33,442 nucleotides of DNA from an uncultured Lentisphaerota bacterium (GTDB lineage: Bacteria > Verrucomicrobiota > Kiritimatiellia > RFP12 > UBA1067): assembly GCA_900320225.1 (NCBI GenBank), contig ONRL01000080.1:1-33442 (forward strand), in the 5' to 3' direction. Shown one piece after another: positions 15,339 through 22,302 of this stretch. The translations under genes were made by a program, and so were the position numbers. Under the pieces are notes generated by a model. It did no database searches, was not told the origin of the DNA, and was given only the letters and a program-made list of their open reading frames with translations. Numbering within the stretch: position 1 is the stretch's first letter; each line of letters starts with the position of its first letter.

Positions 15339-17716
15339 TTCTCCGCCTGATGTTGCGCGGGCTGAGGCGCGGCAAGGCACGATTCCTGTGCGCCGTCCTC
15401 GGCATCGCCGCCGCCGTCGGGGCGGTCGTGTTCACGTTCTCCCTCACGGCGACGAACGCCGCGCAGGCCCCCGCGCTTGCAAAGCGCGCCACGGCGCCGT
15501 GGGCGGCCTGGCGGTTTGACGGGGGGGGAGGGCGAAGCGGCGCGAGCGCCGCTTCCCCGAGGCGTGCGGATTTGGCACTTGAGGTGGTGGGGATGACCAT
15601 CGACTACCGGCCCGGCGGGCGCGTCTTGCAGGGGCCACCCATGCGTGCCGTGGTGGCCGCCGCGCCCAAGGAGAATCCCTACGGCTGCACGCAGCTCGTG
15701 GAAGGGCGGTGGCCGGATGCGGCGTCGTCCGCCTGCGAGGTCGTCTGCACGAAGAACACGCTCGTGCGGTTCGGGCGCGGCGTGCCGCCGCCGGTGGGGA
15801 CGGACGTCAAGTTCGTGGGCGAGAAGGGCACGCTCACGGCGAAGGTCGTGGGGTACCTCGCGGAGGCGAAATTGCCGCTTGGCTGGCCGGGCGTGTTTGC
15901 CAATCCGGCCGCGTTCGCGGTGTTGAAGGATGAAACGCACGGCAGGATCGCGTTCTGGAAGACGGTGCCGGATCGCGCGCCGCCGGACATGCTCACGGCC
16001 GAGTCCGAACAGGTCGTGCGCGCCTTCACGGGAGACGAGGCGCGGCGGATGGACTATGCGCGCCCGCTCCTCTTCGCCGCGGCCATCCTCACGGCGCTGT
16101 GTCTGCTCGTCAATTCCCTGCTCCTCGCGGTGGAGTCGAACCGGCGCGTGCTGGCGACGCTCCGCACGGTGGGGCTCACGCGCGGCGGCGTGGTGGCGCT
16201 CGTGACGGTCGAGTCGCTGTTCGCGACGGGCGTCGGCTGGCTGTTGGGATGCCTCGGGGGATGCGTCGCCCTGATGCTTTTCGTGGCGGCCGATTCCGTG
16301 TCGTTTCCCGTTGGGCCGACTTTTGCGTGGGGCGTGATGGGCGTGGCGGGCGTGCTGGCGCTCGTTGTCGCGTTCGTCGCCGTTCTCTTCGCGCTTCGTC
16401 CCGCGCTCACGGTGCGTCCGCTCGACGCGCAGGACGCGCGTCCGCACCGCCGCCGGCGCGGCATGGCGATTGCCTTCGGATGCGGGTTCGGCGCGTTCGT
16501 GGCGGTGGAGGTGTGGGGCGCGTCGCTCATGCGCGCGTTCGTGCCGTCGGAGGAGTGGCCGGACGCCATCGTGTCCATCCTGCCGGAGGGCGTGAGTTCG
16601 TTCGACGTCGAGAAGCTCCGCGCCATTCCCGGCGTGAAGCGCATTTCGGAGTTGGTGCCGCTGCAGTTGAATTTCGACCCGGAGGAGCCGATGGAGATGC
16701 CGGGTGGCGGCCGCGCGGGAGCGCGGCCCTCCCGCGGTGGGCCGGGGGGCGGCGGTCGCGCGGGCGCGCGGCCCTCCCGGAATGCGCTGTTCCTCGCGGC
16801 GGAGTGGCTGCCGCAGTTCAAGTTCATCGAAGGCACGTGGGAGGAGGCGACGAACGCGATCTTCCGCACCGATGCCTGCGTGATCACGGAGATGATGTCG
16901 CGGGCGCGGAAGCTCCACAAGGGCGACAAGCTGCGCGTGGCGATGGGGGGGCGCGGACCGAAGATCCCGGTCGAGGTGCCGATCGCCGGCGTCGTGGACC
17001 TCAACTGGCACATGGTGACGAGCCGCGGACTCGTACGCGGACTCAACCGCGCGCCGGTCATGACGGACGGCCCCGTGTTCGTGTCGTTTGACACGGCGGA
17101 GTCCCTTGACGCGCGTCCGGCGCAGATGGTGAAGATGACGCACCTCTGGGTGGAATACGAGCCGGAGTTCCTGAAGGAGAAGGGCGTGTTCCCCGCCGGA
17201 CGGGAGGTCGAGAAGGCCATTGCGCATGCGTTGGGCCTCGATCCGTCGAATCCCAACAATCCTGCGACAGTGCGCCTGCACGCACGCGACGAAATCGCGG
17301 ACGGCACGCTCGCGCACGGGTCGGACGTCATCGGCCAGGCGGCGCGGGTGCCGTTCATCTTCCTCGCCATCCTCGCCATCGGCTTCATCGCGATGCTCGT
17401 GGCGGATGCCGACGCGACGAAGCGCGAGTTCGCCGTGCTGCGCGCGGTGGGCGCCACGAAGGGACAGCTGACGCTGCGCCTCGCGCGCGGCGCGTTGCGC
17501 ACGGCCTTCTGGGGCATCGTGTGCGGGTTGCCCGTGGGCGCGCTCGCCGGATGGCTGTTTTCCTTCAGCACCGGCGCGGTGTGGCCCGGGCTGCCGCACT
17601 ATTTCGTGTTGCCCGTGCGCGTGGTGCTGGAGGGCGCGGCCGGCGCCGTCGTGTTCGCCCTCGCCTTTGCGCTGCCGGCCGCGCACGTCATCGTGCGCCG
17701 CGCGGCGCGCCGTTAG
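15335..17716 (+). CDS. FtsX/MacB-type ABC transporter permease with embedded palindromic elements
   Basis: The protein has 793 residues. It has one N-terminal membrane helix (about residues 10-33) followed by a large extracytoplasmic domain. Three helices follow near 245-350, with a fifth after RRRRGMAIAF and a second extracytoplasmic domain. Three last helices are near 665-790 (VPFIFLAILAIGFIAMLVAD, the segment after ALRTAFWG, and the final Ala-rich helix). This is the duplicated FtsX layout with about eight membrane segments. Helices after VLATLRTVGLTRG and FAVLRAVGATKG carry the typical FtsX coupling sequence. With the upstream ATPase it should move lipids, lipoproteins or peptides across the inner membrane. 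Three palindromic elements are read in frame in its extracytoplasmic parts, producing G/R/A/P-rich inserts. Confidence 0.88.
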   Translation: MILRLMLRGLRRGKARFLCAVLGIAAAVGAVVFTFSLTATNAAQAPALAKRATAPWAAWRFDGGGGRSGASAASPRRADLALEVVGMTIDYRPGGRVLQGPPMRAVVAAAPKENPYGCTQLVEGRWPDAASSACEVVCTKNTLVRFGRGVPPPVGTDVKFVGEKGTLTAKVVGYLAEAKLPLGWPGVFANPAAFAVLKDETHGRIAFWKTVPDRAPPDMLTAESEQVVRAFTGDEARRMDYARPLLFAAAILTALCLLVNSLLLAVESNRRVLATLRTVGLTRGGVVALVTVESLFATGVGWLLGCLGGCVALMLFVAADSVSFPVGPTFAWGVMGVAGVLALVVAFVAVLFALRPALTVRPLDAQDARPHRRRRGMAIAFGCGFGAFVAVEVWGASLMRAFVPSEEWPDAIVSILPEGVSSFDVEKLRAIPGVKRISELVPLQLNFDPEEPMEMPGGGRAGARPSRGGPGGGGRAGARPSRNALFLAAEWLPQFKFIEGTWEEATNAIFRTDACVITEMMSRARKLHKGDKLRVAMGGRGPKIPVEVPIAGVVDLNWHMVTSRGLVRGLNRAPVMTDGPVFVSFDTAESLDARPAQMVKMTHLWVEYEPEFLKEKGVFPAGREVEKAIAHALGLDPSNPNNPATVRLHARDEIADGTLAHGSDVIGQAARVPFIFLAILAIGFIAMLVADADATKREFAVLRAVGATKGQLTLRLARGALRTAFWGIVCGLPVGALAGWLFSFSTGAVWPGLPHYFVLPVRVVLEGAAGAVVFALAFALPAAHVIVRRAARR
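15526..15559. repeat. Intragenic palindromic element, variant F
   Basis: After GGGAGGGC comes a perfect 9-bp stem, GAAGCGGCG (15534-15542) and CGCCGCTTC (15547-15555), with loop CGAG, then CCCG. The GGGAGGG start matches copies A and B but the stem is different. In the permease it encodes a Gly/Ser/Ala/Arg-rich loop (GGGGRSGASAASPRR) just after the first membrane helix. Confidence 0.65.
16708..16734. repeat. Intragenic palindromic element, copy D (tandem partner of E)
   Basis: GGCCGCGC-GGGA-GCGCGGCC is followed by CTCCCG. It is a perfect 8-bp stem. Compared with the murD copy, T-A in the stem is replaced by C-G on both sides, a paired change. It is read in the permease as GRAGARPSR. Confidence 0.8.
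16753..16779. repeat. Intragenic palindromic element, copy E (tandem partner of D)
   Basis: GGTCGCGC-GGGC-GCGCGGCC is followed by CTCCCG, in the same orientation and reading frame as copy D and 18 bases after it. It again encodes GRAGARPSR. One stem position is a G-T type mismatch, so this copy is intermediate between the two perfect stem versions. Confidence 0.8.
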
Positions 17717-17759
17717 CGCCCGGGGTGACGCGAATCGCCCTAAATCGCTTCCGCAGGAC

Positions 17760-17784
17760 CGCGCAATGTGGTATACTTTGCGCG
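17760..17784 (+). promoter_or_regulatory. lpxA operon promoter inside an inverted repeat
   Basis: The extended -10 TGG-TATACT (TATACT at 17772-17777) is flanked by a perfect 7-bp inverted repeat, CGCGCAA (17760-17766) and TTGCGCG (17778-17784). No good -35 is seen (TTCCGC at the expected place). Transcription would begin near 17784, and AGGAAAGG precedes the lpxA ATG. The symmetric flanks could be an operator. Confidence 0.6.
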
Positions 17785-17805
17785 TGACCAGGAAAGGATA
17801 CGAGA

Positions 17806-18588
17806 ATGGCGATACAGATTCATCCCACGGCACTCGTGGACAAGAACGCCCAGCTGGGCGAAGACGTTGAGATCGGGCCCTACGCGAGCGTGGGACCGGA
17901 CGTGAAGATCGGCGCGCGCACGGTGGTGCAGCAGGGCGCGATCCTGCGCGGGCACTCGACGATCGGCGAAGACTGCCAGATATTCCCGTATGCCTGCATC
18001 GGCATGAAGACGCAGGACCTCAAGTACAAGGACGGCTCCGTCTCGTACGTGGAGATCGGCAACCGCACCGTGATCCGCGAGTTCGCCACCGTGCACCTCG
18101 GCACGAAGGACGGCGAGAAGACGATCATCGGCGACGACTGTCTCTTCATGGCCTACTGCCACGCAGCGCACGGCGTCATCCTCGGCAACCACGTAATCTG
18201 CTCGAACTCCGTGCAGCTCGCGGGCGACGTGCACATCCAGGACTGGGCGATCGTGGGCGGCTGCGCGGCGGCGCATCAGTTCTGCTCGATCGGGCGCCAC
18301 GCGATGGTGGGCGGCATGACGAAGATCCGCCAGGACGTGCCGCCGTTCATGCTCTGCGACATGGTGGACGGCGGGATGAAGATCATCGGCCCGAACGTGG
18401 TGGGCCTCACGCGCCGCGGTTTCTCGCGCGACGTGATCACCGCGCTCAAGGAGGCGTTCCGCTTCATCTACCACAGCGGCCTCAACCGTTCCCAGGCGCT
18501 TGAGCGCGTGGAGAACGACGTGGAGCCGATCGACGAAGTGAAGGAGCTCGTGGCCTTCTACCGCAACTCCACGCGCGGAGTCTGCTGA
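17806..18588 (+). CDS. lpxA: Acyl-ACP--UDP-N-acetylglucosamine O-acyltransferase
   Basis: The protein has 260 residues, the standard length. It catalyses the first step of lipid A synthesis, transfer of a 3-hydroxyacyl chain from ACP to UDP-GlcNAc. The N-terminal two thirds consist of hexapeptide repeats of a left-handed beta-helix (IHPTALVDKNAQLGEDVEIG and following). The catalytic His is probably residue 122 in CHAAHGVILGN. GGCAAAHQFCSIGRHAMVGG matches the substrate-binding loop, and the C-terminal helical domain (GFSRDVITALKEAFRFIY) is present. It implies an LPS-type outer membrane. It heads an operon with murF, murD, a LysM lipoprotein and ftsW, overlapping murF by one base. The usual partners lpxD, fabZ and lpxB are not here. 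Confidence 0.96.
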   Translation: MAIQIHPTALVDKNAQLGEDVEIGPYASVGPDVKIGARTVVQQGAILRGHSTIGEDCQIFPYACIGMKTQDLKYKDGSVSYVEIGNRTVIREFATVHLGTKDGEKTIIGDDCLFMAYCHAAHGVILGNHVICSNSVQLAGDVHIQDWAIVGGCAAAHQFCSIGRHAMVGGMTKIRQDVPPFMLCDMVDGGMKIIGPNVVGLTRRGFSRDVITALKEAFRFIYHSGLNRSQALERVENDVEPIDEVKELVAFYRNSTRGVC

Positions 18589-19760
18589 TGCCGGCTTTCA
18601 GCGGAGCCACGCTCGACTCGCGGAAGGTGAAGCCGGGCATGCTGTTCGTCGCGGTGAAGGGCGAGCGCTTGGACGGGCACGATTTCATCCCGCAGGCGCG
18701 CGCGGCCGGCGCGGCGGGGATCGTCGACGGACGCGAGGAGCTCGCGCGCGTCGCCGCCGAGTACCGCCGCACGCTGAAGGCGAAGGTGATCGGCATCACC
18801 GGCAGCGCGGGCAAGACGACCACGAAGGAACTCGTGGCCGCGTTCCTCCGCGCGGGCGGTTTCCGCGTGCACGCCACGGAGGGCAACTTCAACAACGACC
18901 TCGGCCTGCCGCTCACGATCCTCAACTGCCCGCCGGACGCGGAGTTCCTCGTCGTCGAGATGGGCACGAACCATCCCGGCGAGATCGCCTACCTCGTGGA
19001 CATCGCGCGCCCCGACGCGGGCGTGATCTCGTCCATCGGCACGGCGCACATTGAGTTCTTCAAGACGCAGGACGGCATCGCGGACGAGAAGGGCACGCTC
19101 TTCGCGCGGCTGCCGCCGGACGGCTTCGCGGTGGTGGGCGTGAACAACGACCGCTACGAACGTCTGCGCGCGATGAGCGCCGCGCGCGTCGTCGCCGTCG
19201 ATCCGTCCGACGAAGTCGGCGCGCGCCTCGCGTCCGCGCTCGCGCCGCGTCTCCCCGGCGCGCACAACGTGTCGAACGCGCGCCTCGCGGCCGCGTGCGC
19301 GGGCGAGTTCGGCGTGCCGCTCGACCGCTGCGTCGCGGCGCTCGAGGACTTCGCGCTGCCGGGCGACCGCTGGCGCGTGACGGAACGCGACGGCGTCACG
19401 TACGTGAACGACTGCTACAACGCGAACCCCACGTCGATGATCGCCGCGCTCGAGACGTTCGCGGCGATGCCGTGCGCGGGCCGTCGCGTGGCCGTGCTCG
19501 GCGACATGTTCGAACTCGGCGCGCAGAGCGGCGAGCTGCACGCGCGCGTGCTGGCGCGCGCGGCGGAGTTGCCGCTCGACGCGGTATTCGCGGTGGGCGA
19601 GGCGATGGCGGCGGCGTGTGCGGCGGTCGCGGGGCGACCGCCCTGCCGGGTGGCGGATGCCGCGGCGGCGAAGGCGGAGCTCGCCGCATTTGTTCGTGCG
19701 GGCGACGCGGTGCTGCTCAAGGCGTCGCATGGCATGCACCTGGAGGCGGTGCTCGCATGA
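18588..19760 (+). CDS. murF: UDP-N-acetylmuramoyl-tripeptide--D-alanyl-D-alanine ligase
   Basis: The protein has 390 residues, shorter than the usual 450. It adds D-Ala-D-Ala to the peptidoglycan precursor in the cytoplasm. Motifs: TLDSRKVKPGMLFVAVKGER, the ATP-binding GITGSAGKTTTKE, the MurF hallmark NFNNDLGLPLTIL, EMGTNHPGEI, NDCYNANPTSM and LGDMFELG. The protein begins about 20 residues late relative to the family, entering directly at the uridine-binding domain, so that first strand is missing or very reduced. It overlaps lpxA by 1 base and murD by 4 bases. A perfect hairpin (19622-19642) is embedded near residues 345-352 in the C-terminal domain. Confidence 0.94.
   Translation: MPAFSGATLDSRKVKPGMLFVAVKGERLDGHDFIPQARAAGAAGIVDGREELARVAAEYRRTLKAKVIGITGSAGKTTTKELVAAFLRAGGFRVHATEGNFNNDLGLPLTILNCPPDAEFLVVEMGTNHPGEIAYLVDIARPDAGVISSIGTAHIEFFKTQDGIADEKGTLFARLPPDGFAVVGVNNDRYERLRAMSAARVVAVDPSDEVGARLASALAPRLPGAHNVSNARLAAACAGEFGVPLDRCVAALEDFALPGDRWRVTERDGVTYVNDCYNANPTSMIAALETFAAMPCAGRRVAVLGDMFELGAQSGELHARVLARAAELPLDAVFAVGEAMAAACAAVAGRPPCRVADAAAAKAELAAFVRAGDAVLLKASHGMHLEAVLA
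19622..19642. repeat. Intragenic palindromic element, variant G
   Basis: GGCGGTCGC (19622-19630), the loop GGG and GCGACCGCC (19634-19642) form a perfect 9-bp hairpin followed by CTGCCGG. The GGTCGC/GCGACC core is shared with the main element family, but loop and tail differ. It encodes AVAGRPPCRV in MurF. Confidence 0.55.
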
Positions 19761-20974
19761 ACGCGCTCGTGTTCGGCGCGGGGAAAAGCGGCGCGGCGGC
19801 GGCGGAGCTGCTGCGGCGCGTCGACTTCGGTCGCGCAGGAGCGCGACCCTCCCGCGCGGGGCAAGGCGAGGTGCGCGTGCTCGACGGCGGCGACGCGTAT
19901 CCGGACGGCACGTGGGACCTCGCGGTGACGAGTCCGGGCGTGCCGCTCACGCACCCGTGGCAGGTCGCGGCGCGCGCGGCGGGCGTGCCGGTGATCAGCG
20001 AACTTGAGCTTGGCGCGCGCCACTTCGCGGGGAAGATGCTCGCGGTGACGGGCTCGAAGGGAAAGAGCTCCGTGGTGAAGCTCGTCGCGGACGGACTCAA
20101 CGCGGCGGGCGTGACGGCCGTCGCGTGCGGCAACTACGGCACGCCGCTCTGCGAGGTGGCGCTCATGGAGCCGCAGCCCGCGTGGGCCGTGGTGGAGGTG
20201 TCGAGCTTCCAGATGGAGACCACGCACCCCGAGCATTTCCGTCCCGTGGCCGCCGCGATCCTCAACCTGCAGGAGGACCATCTCGACCGGCACGGCAGCG
20301 TGGAGGCGTATCACGCGCTCAAGCGCAAGATGCTCGAAGGGGCCGCGCGCGCCGTCGCCGCGGCGCGCGCGTGGGACGACTGCCTCGCGGGCTCGTATTT
20401 CGACAACGACGTGCTGCGGCCCAACGGCGAGGTGGCGGCGGCGCTCATGGACGCCGCGGGGTTGCCGCGCGACGCCATCGCGCGCGCCTTCGCGACCTTC
20501 GTGCCGCTTGCGCACCGGATGCAGAAAGTAGCGGACATAAAGGGCGTTTCGTACATCGACGACTCGAAGGCGACGTCGCTTGCGGCGCTCGCGGCGGGCG
20601 TGCGGATGGCGCAGGGCGCGCGTTCCGAGCCGTCGGTGCGCCTGATCGCCGGCGGACTCGCAAAAGGGGATTCTCCAAATTCTGTAATTCCGTACTTGCG
20701 TTCCGGGGTCAAAAAAGTGTATCTTATAGGGCGTTGCGCAGACCAGCTCTTCGATGCGTGGCGGGAAACCGTTCCGTGCGAGGTCTGCGGGACGCTCGAC
20801 CGGGCGGTCGAGAGGTCCCGGCGTGATGCGTGCGAAGGCGAGACGGTGCTCCTCTCGCCGGGCACGGCAAGTTTCGATCAATTTAACAGCTACGGGGCCC
20901 GCGGCGACGCATTCGCCTCCTTCGTCAGGTCGAAGGGGACGTGCGGCGAGGCGGAAACCAAAAAACGAGGATGA
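19757..20974 (+). CDS. murD: UDP-N-acetylmuramoyl-L-alanine--D-glutamate ligase
   Basis: The protein has 405 residues. It adds D-Glu to UDP-MurNAc-L-Ala. The N-terminal Rossmann-like start is FGAGKSGAAAAELL, the ATP site is VTGSKGKSS (Lys where many homologues have Asn), then EVSSFQMET, NLQEDHLDRHGS, DDSKATSLAAL and a C-terminal SPGTASFDQFNSYGARGDAF, all MurD hallmarks. The segment between the first helix and second strand contains an extra stretch (DFGRAGARPSRAGQGE) encoded by a palindromic element. Homologues have only a short turn there. The codons around 20663-20735 are unusually AT-rich and rare for this gene. The start overlaps murF by 4 bases, and the stop lies 4 bases before the LysM lipoprotein gene. 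Confidence 0.94.
   Translation: MNALVFGAGKSGAAAAELLRRVDFGRAGARPSRAGQGEVRVLDGGDAYPDGTWDLAVTSPGVPLTHPWQVAARAAGVPVISELELGARHFAGKMLAVTGSKGKSSVVKLVADGLNAAGVTAVACGNYGTPLCEVALMEPQPAWAVVEVSSFQMETTHPEHFRPVAAAILNLQEDHLDRHGSVEAYHALKRKMLEGAARAVAAARAWDDCLAGSYFDNDVLRPNGEVAAALMDAAGLPRDAIARAFATFVPLAHRMQKVADIKGVSYIDDSKATSLAALAAGVRMAQGARSEPSVRLIAGGLAKGDSPNSVIPYLRSGVKKVYLIGRCADQLFDAWRETVPCEVCGTLDRAVERSRRDACEGETVLLSPGTASFDQFNSYGARGDAFASFVRSKGTCGEAETKKRG
19828..19853. repeat. Intragenic palindromic element, copy C
   Basis: GGTCGCGC-AGGA-GCGCGACC is followed by CTCCC. The 26 bases are the exact reverse complement of 25505-25530. In murD it is read as GRAGARPSR, the same frame as the two permease copies. Confidence 0.88.
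20696..20725 (+). promoter_or_regulatory. Possible internal promoter within murD
   Basis: TTGCGT (20696-20701), an 18-base spacer and TATCTT (20720-20725) lie in an AT-rich patch of an otherwise GC-rich gene. It could drive the LysM lipoprotein and ftsW genes, whose first start codon is about 250 bases downstream. It is supported only by composition and box similarity. Confidence 0.3.
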
Positions 20975-20978
20975 AAAA

Positions 20979-22289
20979 ATGAAGGCGCAAAAACTCGGAC
21001 TGGTTCTGGGTATCAACATGGTGGCGGCCTGCCTGATAATTCAGGGTTGCGCGGCTCCCAATTCAGAGAAGTACAAGAAGAGGGGTGGCTCTGCCCCCAC
21101 GACGATGGGACCGGAAACTTCCGGTTATCCTTCTTCGTCGGCGAACAAGCCGGTCATCACGGTCAAGTCGACAGCTCCGCGTACGGAGCCTGTCGTTGCG
21201 TCCGTGGAGGAGCCGCCGGTCGCACCTCCTCCGTCGGCCGAGCCCGCGCCGTCTGCCGTTTCGACGGTCAAGCAGTTGCCTCCCACTCCGTCGAAGACTC
21301 CGAAGGCGAAGCCCGCCGCCGCACCTGCGCCCGCCGCCGCGCCGGCTCCTGCCGTCGCCGCCGCGCCGGTCGTCGAGTACGTCGTGAAGCCGGGTGACAC
21401 GCTCTTCCTGATCAGCAAGCGCACGAACTATCGTCAGGCCGCAATCCTTGCCGCGAATCCGGGTTTGGACGCGAACCGCATCCGCGTAGGCCAGAAGATC
21501 AAGCTGCCGGGCGCCGTCTCCGCGCCGGCGACTGCCGTCGCCAAGGCCGCCGCGCCGGAGGCGAAGTCCGCCGCGAAGGACGGCAAGGTGCTGCCCGCCG
21601 CCGCGCCGGCTCCTGCCGCCGCGAATACGAAGGCGCCCGTCAAGACGAAGAGCAGTTTCGTGGCGTACGAGGGGCCGACGAAGGACTACACCGTGAAGTC
21701 GGGGGATTCGCTCGGCAAGATCGCCATGGAGTACGGCATCTCCATCCGTGCGCTCAAAGCGCTCAACGGCCTGCAGAAGGACAACCTCCGTTTGGGCCAG
21801 AAGCTGAAGGTCCCGACTGAGAAGCAGACGGCTGCGAAGGCCGCCGCGAAGCCGGCCGCCGCGAAGCCGGCCGCCGCGAAGCCGGCTGCCGCGAAGGCCG
21901 ACACCGCGAAAGCTCCCGCGAAGGCGGACGACGCCGCGAAGGACGCCCCTGCGAAGGCGGACGACGCCGCGAAGGAGGAGCCTGCCGTGAAGGATGCCGC
22001 CGCACCCGCCCCCGCTGCGGTCGAGAAGCCCGCCGACGCCGAGAAGCCCGCCGATGCCGTGAAGGCCGACGAGGCCGCCGCGAAGCCCGCCGAGGCCGCC
22101 GCGCCGGAGGCCACGGTCCCGGCGCCCACCTACACGGTCAAGGAAGGCGACGACCTCGTCTCCATCGCGATCGCATACGGCATCAGCCCGAGCGCGCTCA
22201 TGGACATCAACGACCTCAAGCCGACGGACGAGATCAAGCCCGGCCAGGTCCTGAAACTTCCGGCGAACGCCAAGGCGAGCGTCCAGTAA
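20979..22289 (+). CDS. Lipoprotein with three LysM domains
   Basis: The protein has 436 residues. The N-terminus MKAQKLGLVLGINMVAACLI ends in the lipobox IIQGC, so it should be lipidated at that Cys and anchored in a membrane. Three LysM peptidoglycan-binding domains are visible: EYVVKPGDTLFLISKR, DYTVKSGDSLGKIAMEYGIS and TYTVKEGDDLVSIAIAYGIS. The last one ends at the C-terminus. The linkers are rich in Ala, Pro and Lys and contain DNA-level tandem repeats. No peptidase or amidase domain is present, so a structural or scaffold role linking membrane and wall is inferred. Start: the ATG at 20979 has GAGG upstream and follows murD by 4 bases. Its position between murD and ftsW suggests a role in wall growth or division. 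Confidence 0.88.
   Translation: MKAQKLGLVLGINMVAACLIIQGCAAPNSEKYKKRGGSAPTTMGPETSGYPSSSANKPVITVKSTAPRTEPVVASVEEPPVAPPPSAEPAPSAVSTVKQLPPTPSKTPKAKPAAAPAPAAAPAPAVAAAPVVEYVVKPGDTLFLISKRTNYRQAAILAANPGLDANRIRVGQKIKLPGAVSAPATAVAKAAAPEAKSAAKDGKVLPAAAPAPAAANTKAPVKTKSSFVAYEGPTKDYTVKSGDSLGKIAMEYGISIRALKALNGLQKDNLRLGQKLKVPTEKQTAAKAAAKPAAAKPAAAKPAAAKADTAKAPAKADDAAKDAPAKADDAAKEEPAVKDAAAPAPAAVEKPADAEKPADAVKADEAAAKPAEAAAPEATVPAPTYTVKEGDDLVSIAIAYGISPSALMDINDLKPTDEIKPGQVLKLPANAKASVQ
21840..21983 (+). repeat. Tandem repeats in the LysM-protein linker
   Basis: Four 15-base units of the type GCCGCCGCGAAGCCG (21840-21899, last one diverged) encode repeated AAAKP. They are followed by two 33-base units (21918-21950 and 21951-21983) beginning GCGAAGGCGGACGACGCC and encoding AKADDAAK-type repeats. 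Slippage here would change linker length in frame, since both unit lengths are multiples of three. Confidence 0.85.
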
Positions 22290-22302
22290 AGCGGCGTGCT
22301 CC

